A stretch of DNA of 64,000 bases, taken from positions 795,434 through 859,433 of the forward strand of contig PTFA01000230.1 in assembly GCA_003342895.1 (NCBI GenBank), read 5' to 3'. Source of the stretch: Casuarius casuarius. Taxonomy: Eukaryota > Chordata > Aves > Casuariiformes > Casuariidae. A program made the position numbers and the translations under genes. The notes below the pieces were generated by a model. That model worked only from the letters and a program-made list of their open reading frames with translations, did no database searches and was not told where the DNA came from. This document shows, in pieces, positions 63,906 through 64,000 of the stretch; position 1 is the stretch's first letter; every line of letters begins with the position of its first letter.

Positions 63906-64000
63906 ACTCGTCTTTCTATGATTGGGGCCCTCCAGCGCGTTTTTAGTGCTTTCTCCCATTTGAATGAAGGAAAAACAAAAGCGTCCCCTTCCCCTCCCCC

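Larger units (their letters stand above)
63631..63925 (+). other. GMDS: GMDS 3' untranslated region
   Basis: The 3' UTR is assigned from the base after the stop codon to an approximate cleavage point about 20 bases past the ATTAAA signal. The first 200 bases are very GC-rich and contain C-runs (63764-63775 and 63814-63823) and a C10-G7 junction. The last 60 bases turn AT-rich around the polyadenylation signal. No earlier AATAAA or ATTAAA was seen between the stop and 63899, so this short form is the simplest reading. The exact cleavage base is not determined. Confidence 0.75.

Overview
The window is vertebrate nuclear DNA. It is most probably avian, or at least from a sauropsid (bird/reptile lineage). 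The grounds are a long, AT-rich, intron-like stretch with few repeats, a decayed CR1 retrotransposon, several worn relics resembling short repeats I know from turtles and crocodilians, and two vertebrate coding exons with clean GT-AG splice sites at the right-hand end. There are no bacterial-style operons, CRISPR arrays, rRNAs or intact mobile elements. Nearly all of the longer open frames look like chance.

The only protein-coding sequence I can support is the 3' end of GMDS (GDP-mannose 4,6-dehydratase) on the + strand: the penultimate coding exon (62979-63047), a short 520-base intron, and the last coding exon with stop codon (63568-63630). A GC-rich 3' UTR follows, with an ATTAAA polyadenylation signal at 63900-63905. 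Both exons are phase 0 and together encode the last 43 residues of the enzyme. Everything to the left, about 63 kb, is read as part of one very large intron. I found no other GMDS exon in it.

The intron is not uniform. Most is ordinary AT-rich sequence with small microsatellites, homopolymers and short tandem duplications. Ancient transposon debris includes an antisense CR1 fragment (about 30001-30930) directly after a SINE/L2-type tail (about 29868-29945), three MIR-like SINE relics (6121, 34812, 50050), a tRNA-like relic (43414) and a scatter of MITE-like relics. Some blocks stand out as probable regulatory DNA: a CpG-rich block at about 27250-28270, a second CpG-rich block with clustered GATA motifs at 56085-56765, a homeodomain palindrome with a nearby half copy at 38813-38861, and an AT-rich motif cluster at 37110-37450. 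In other vertebrates GMDS lies beside the FOXC1-FOXF2-FOXQ1 cluster, and FOXC1 faces its 3' end. Long-range control of those genes from inside GMDS is therefore a reasonable inference, not something the sequence proves.

The right-hand end (about 63150-63860) is a strong CpG island over the last intron, last exon and 3' UTR of GMDS. It carries a perfect (GGGA)n quadruplex-type repeat, and GC boxes and CCAAT boxes oriented for the minus strand. I did not find a convincing new biological system here. The best leads are the two intronic CpG-rich/motif-dense blocks and the promoter-like island over the gene's 3' end.
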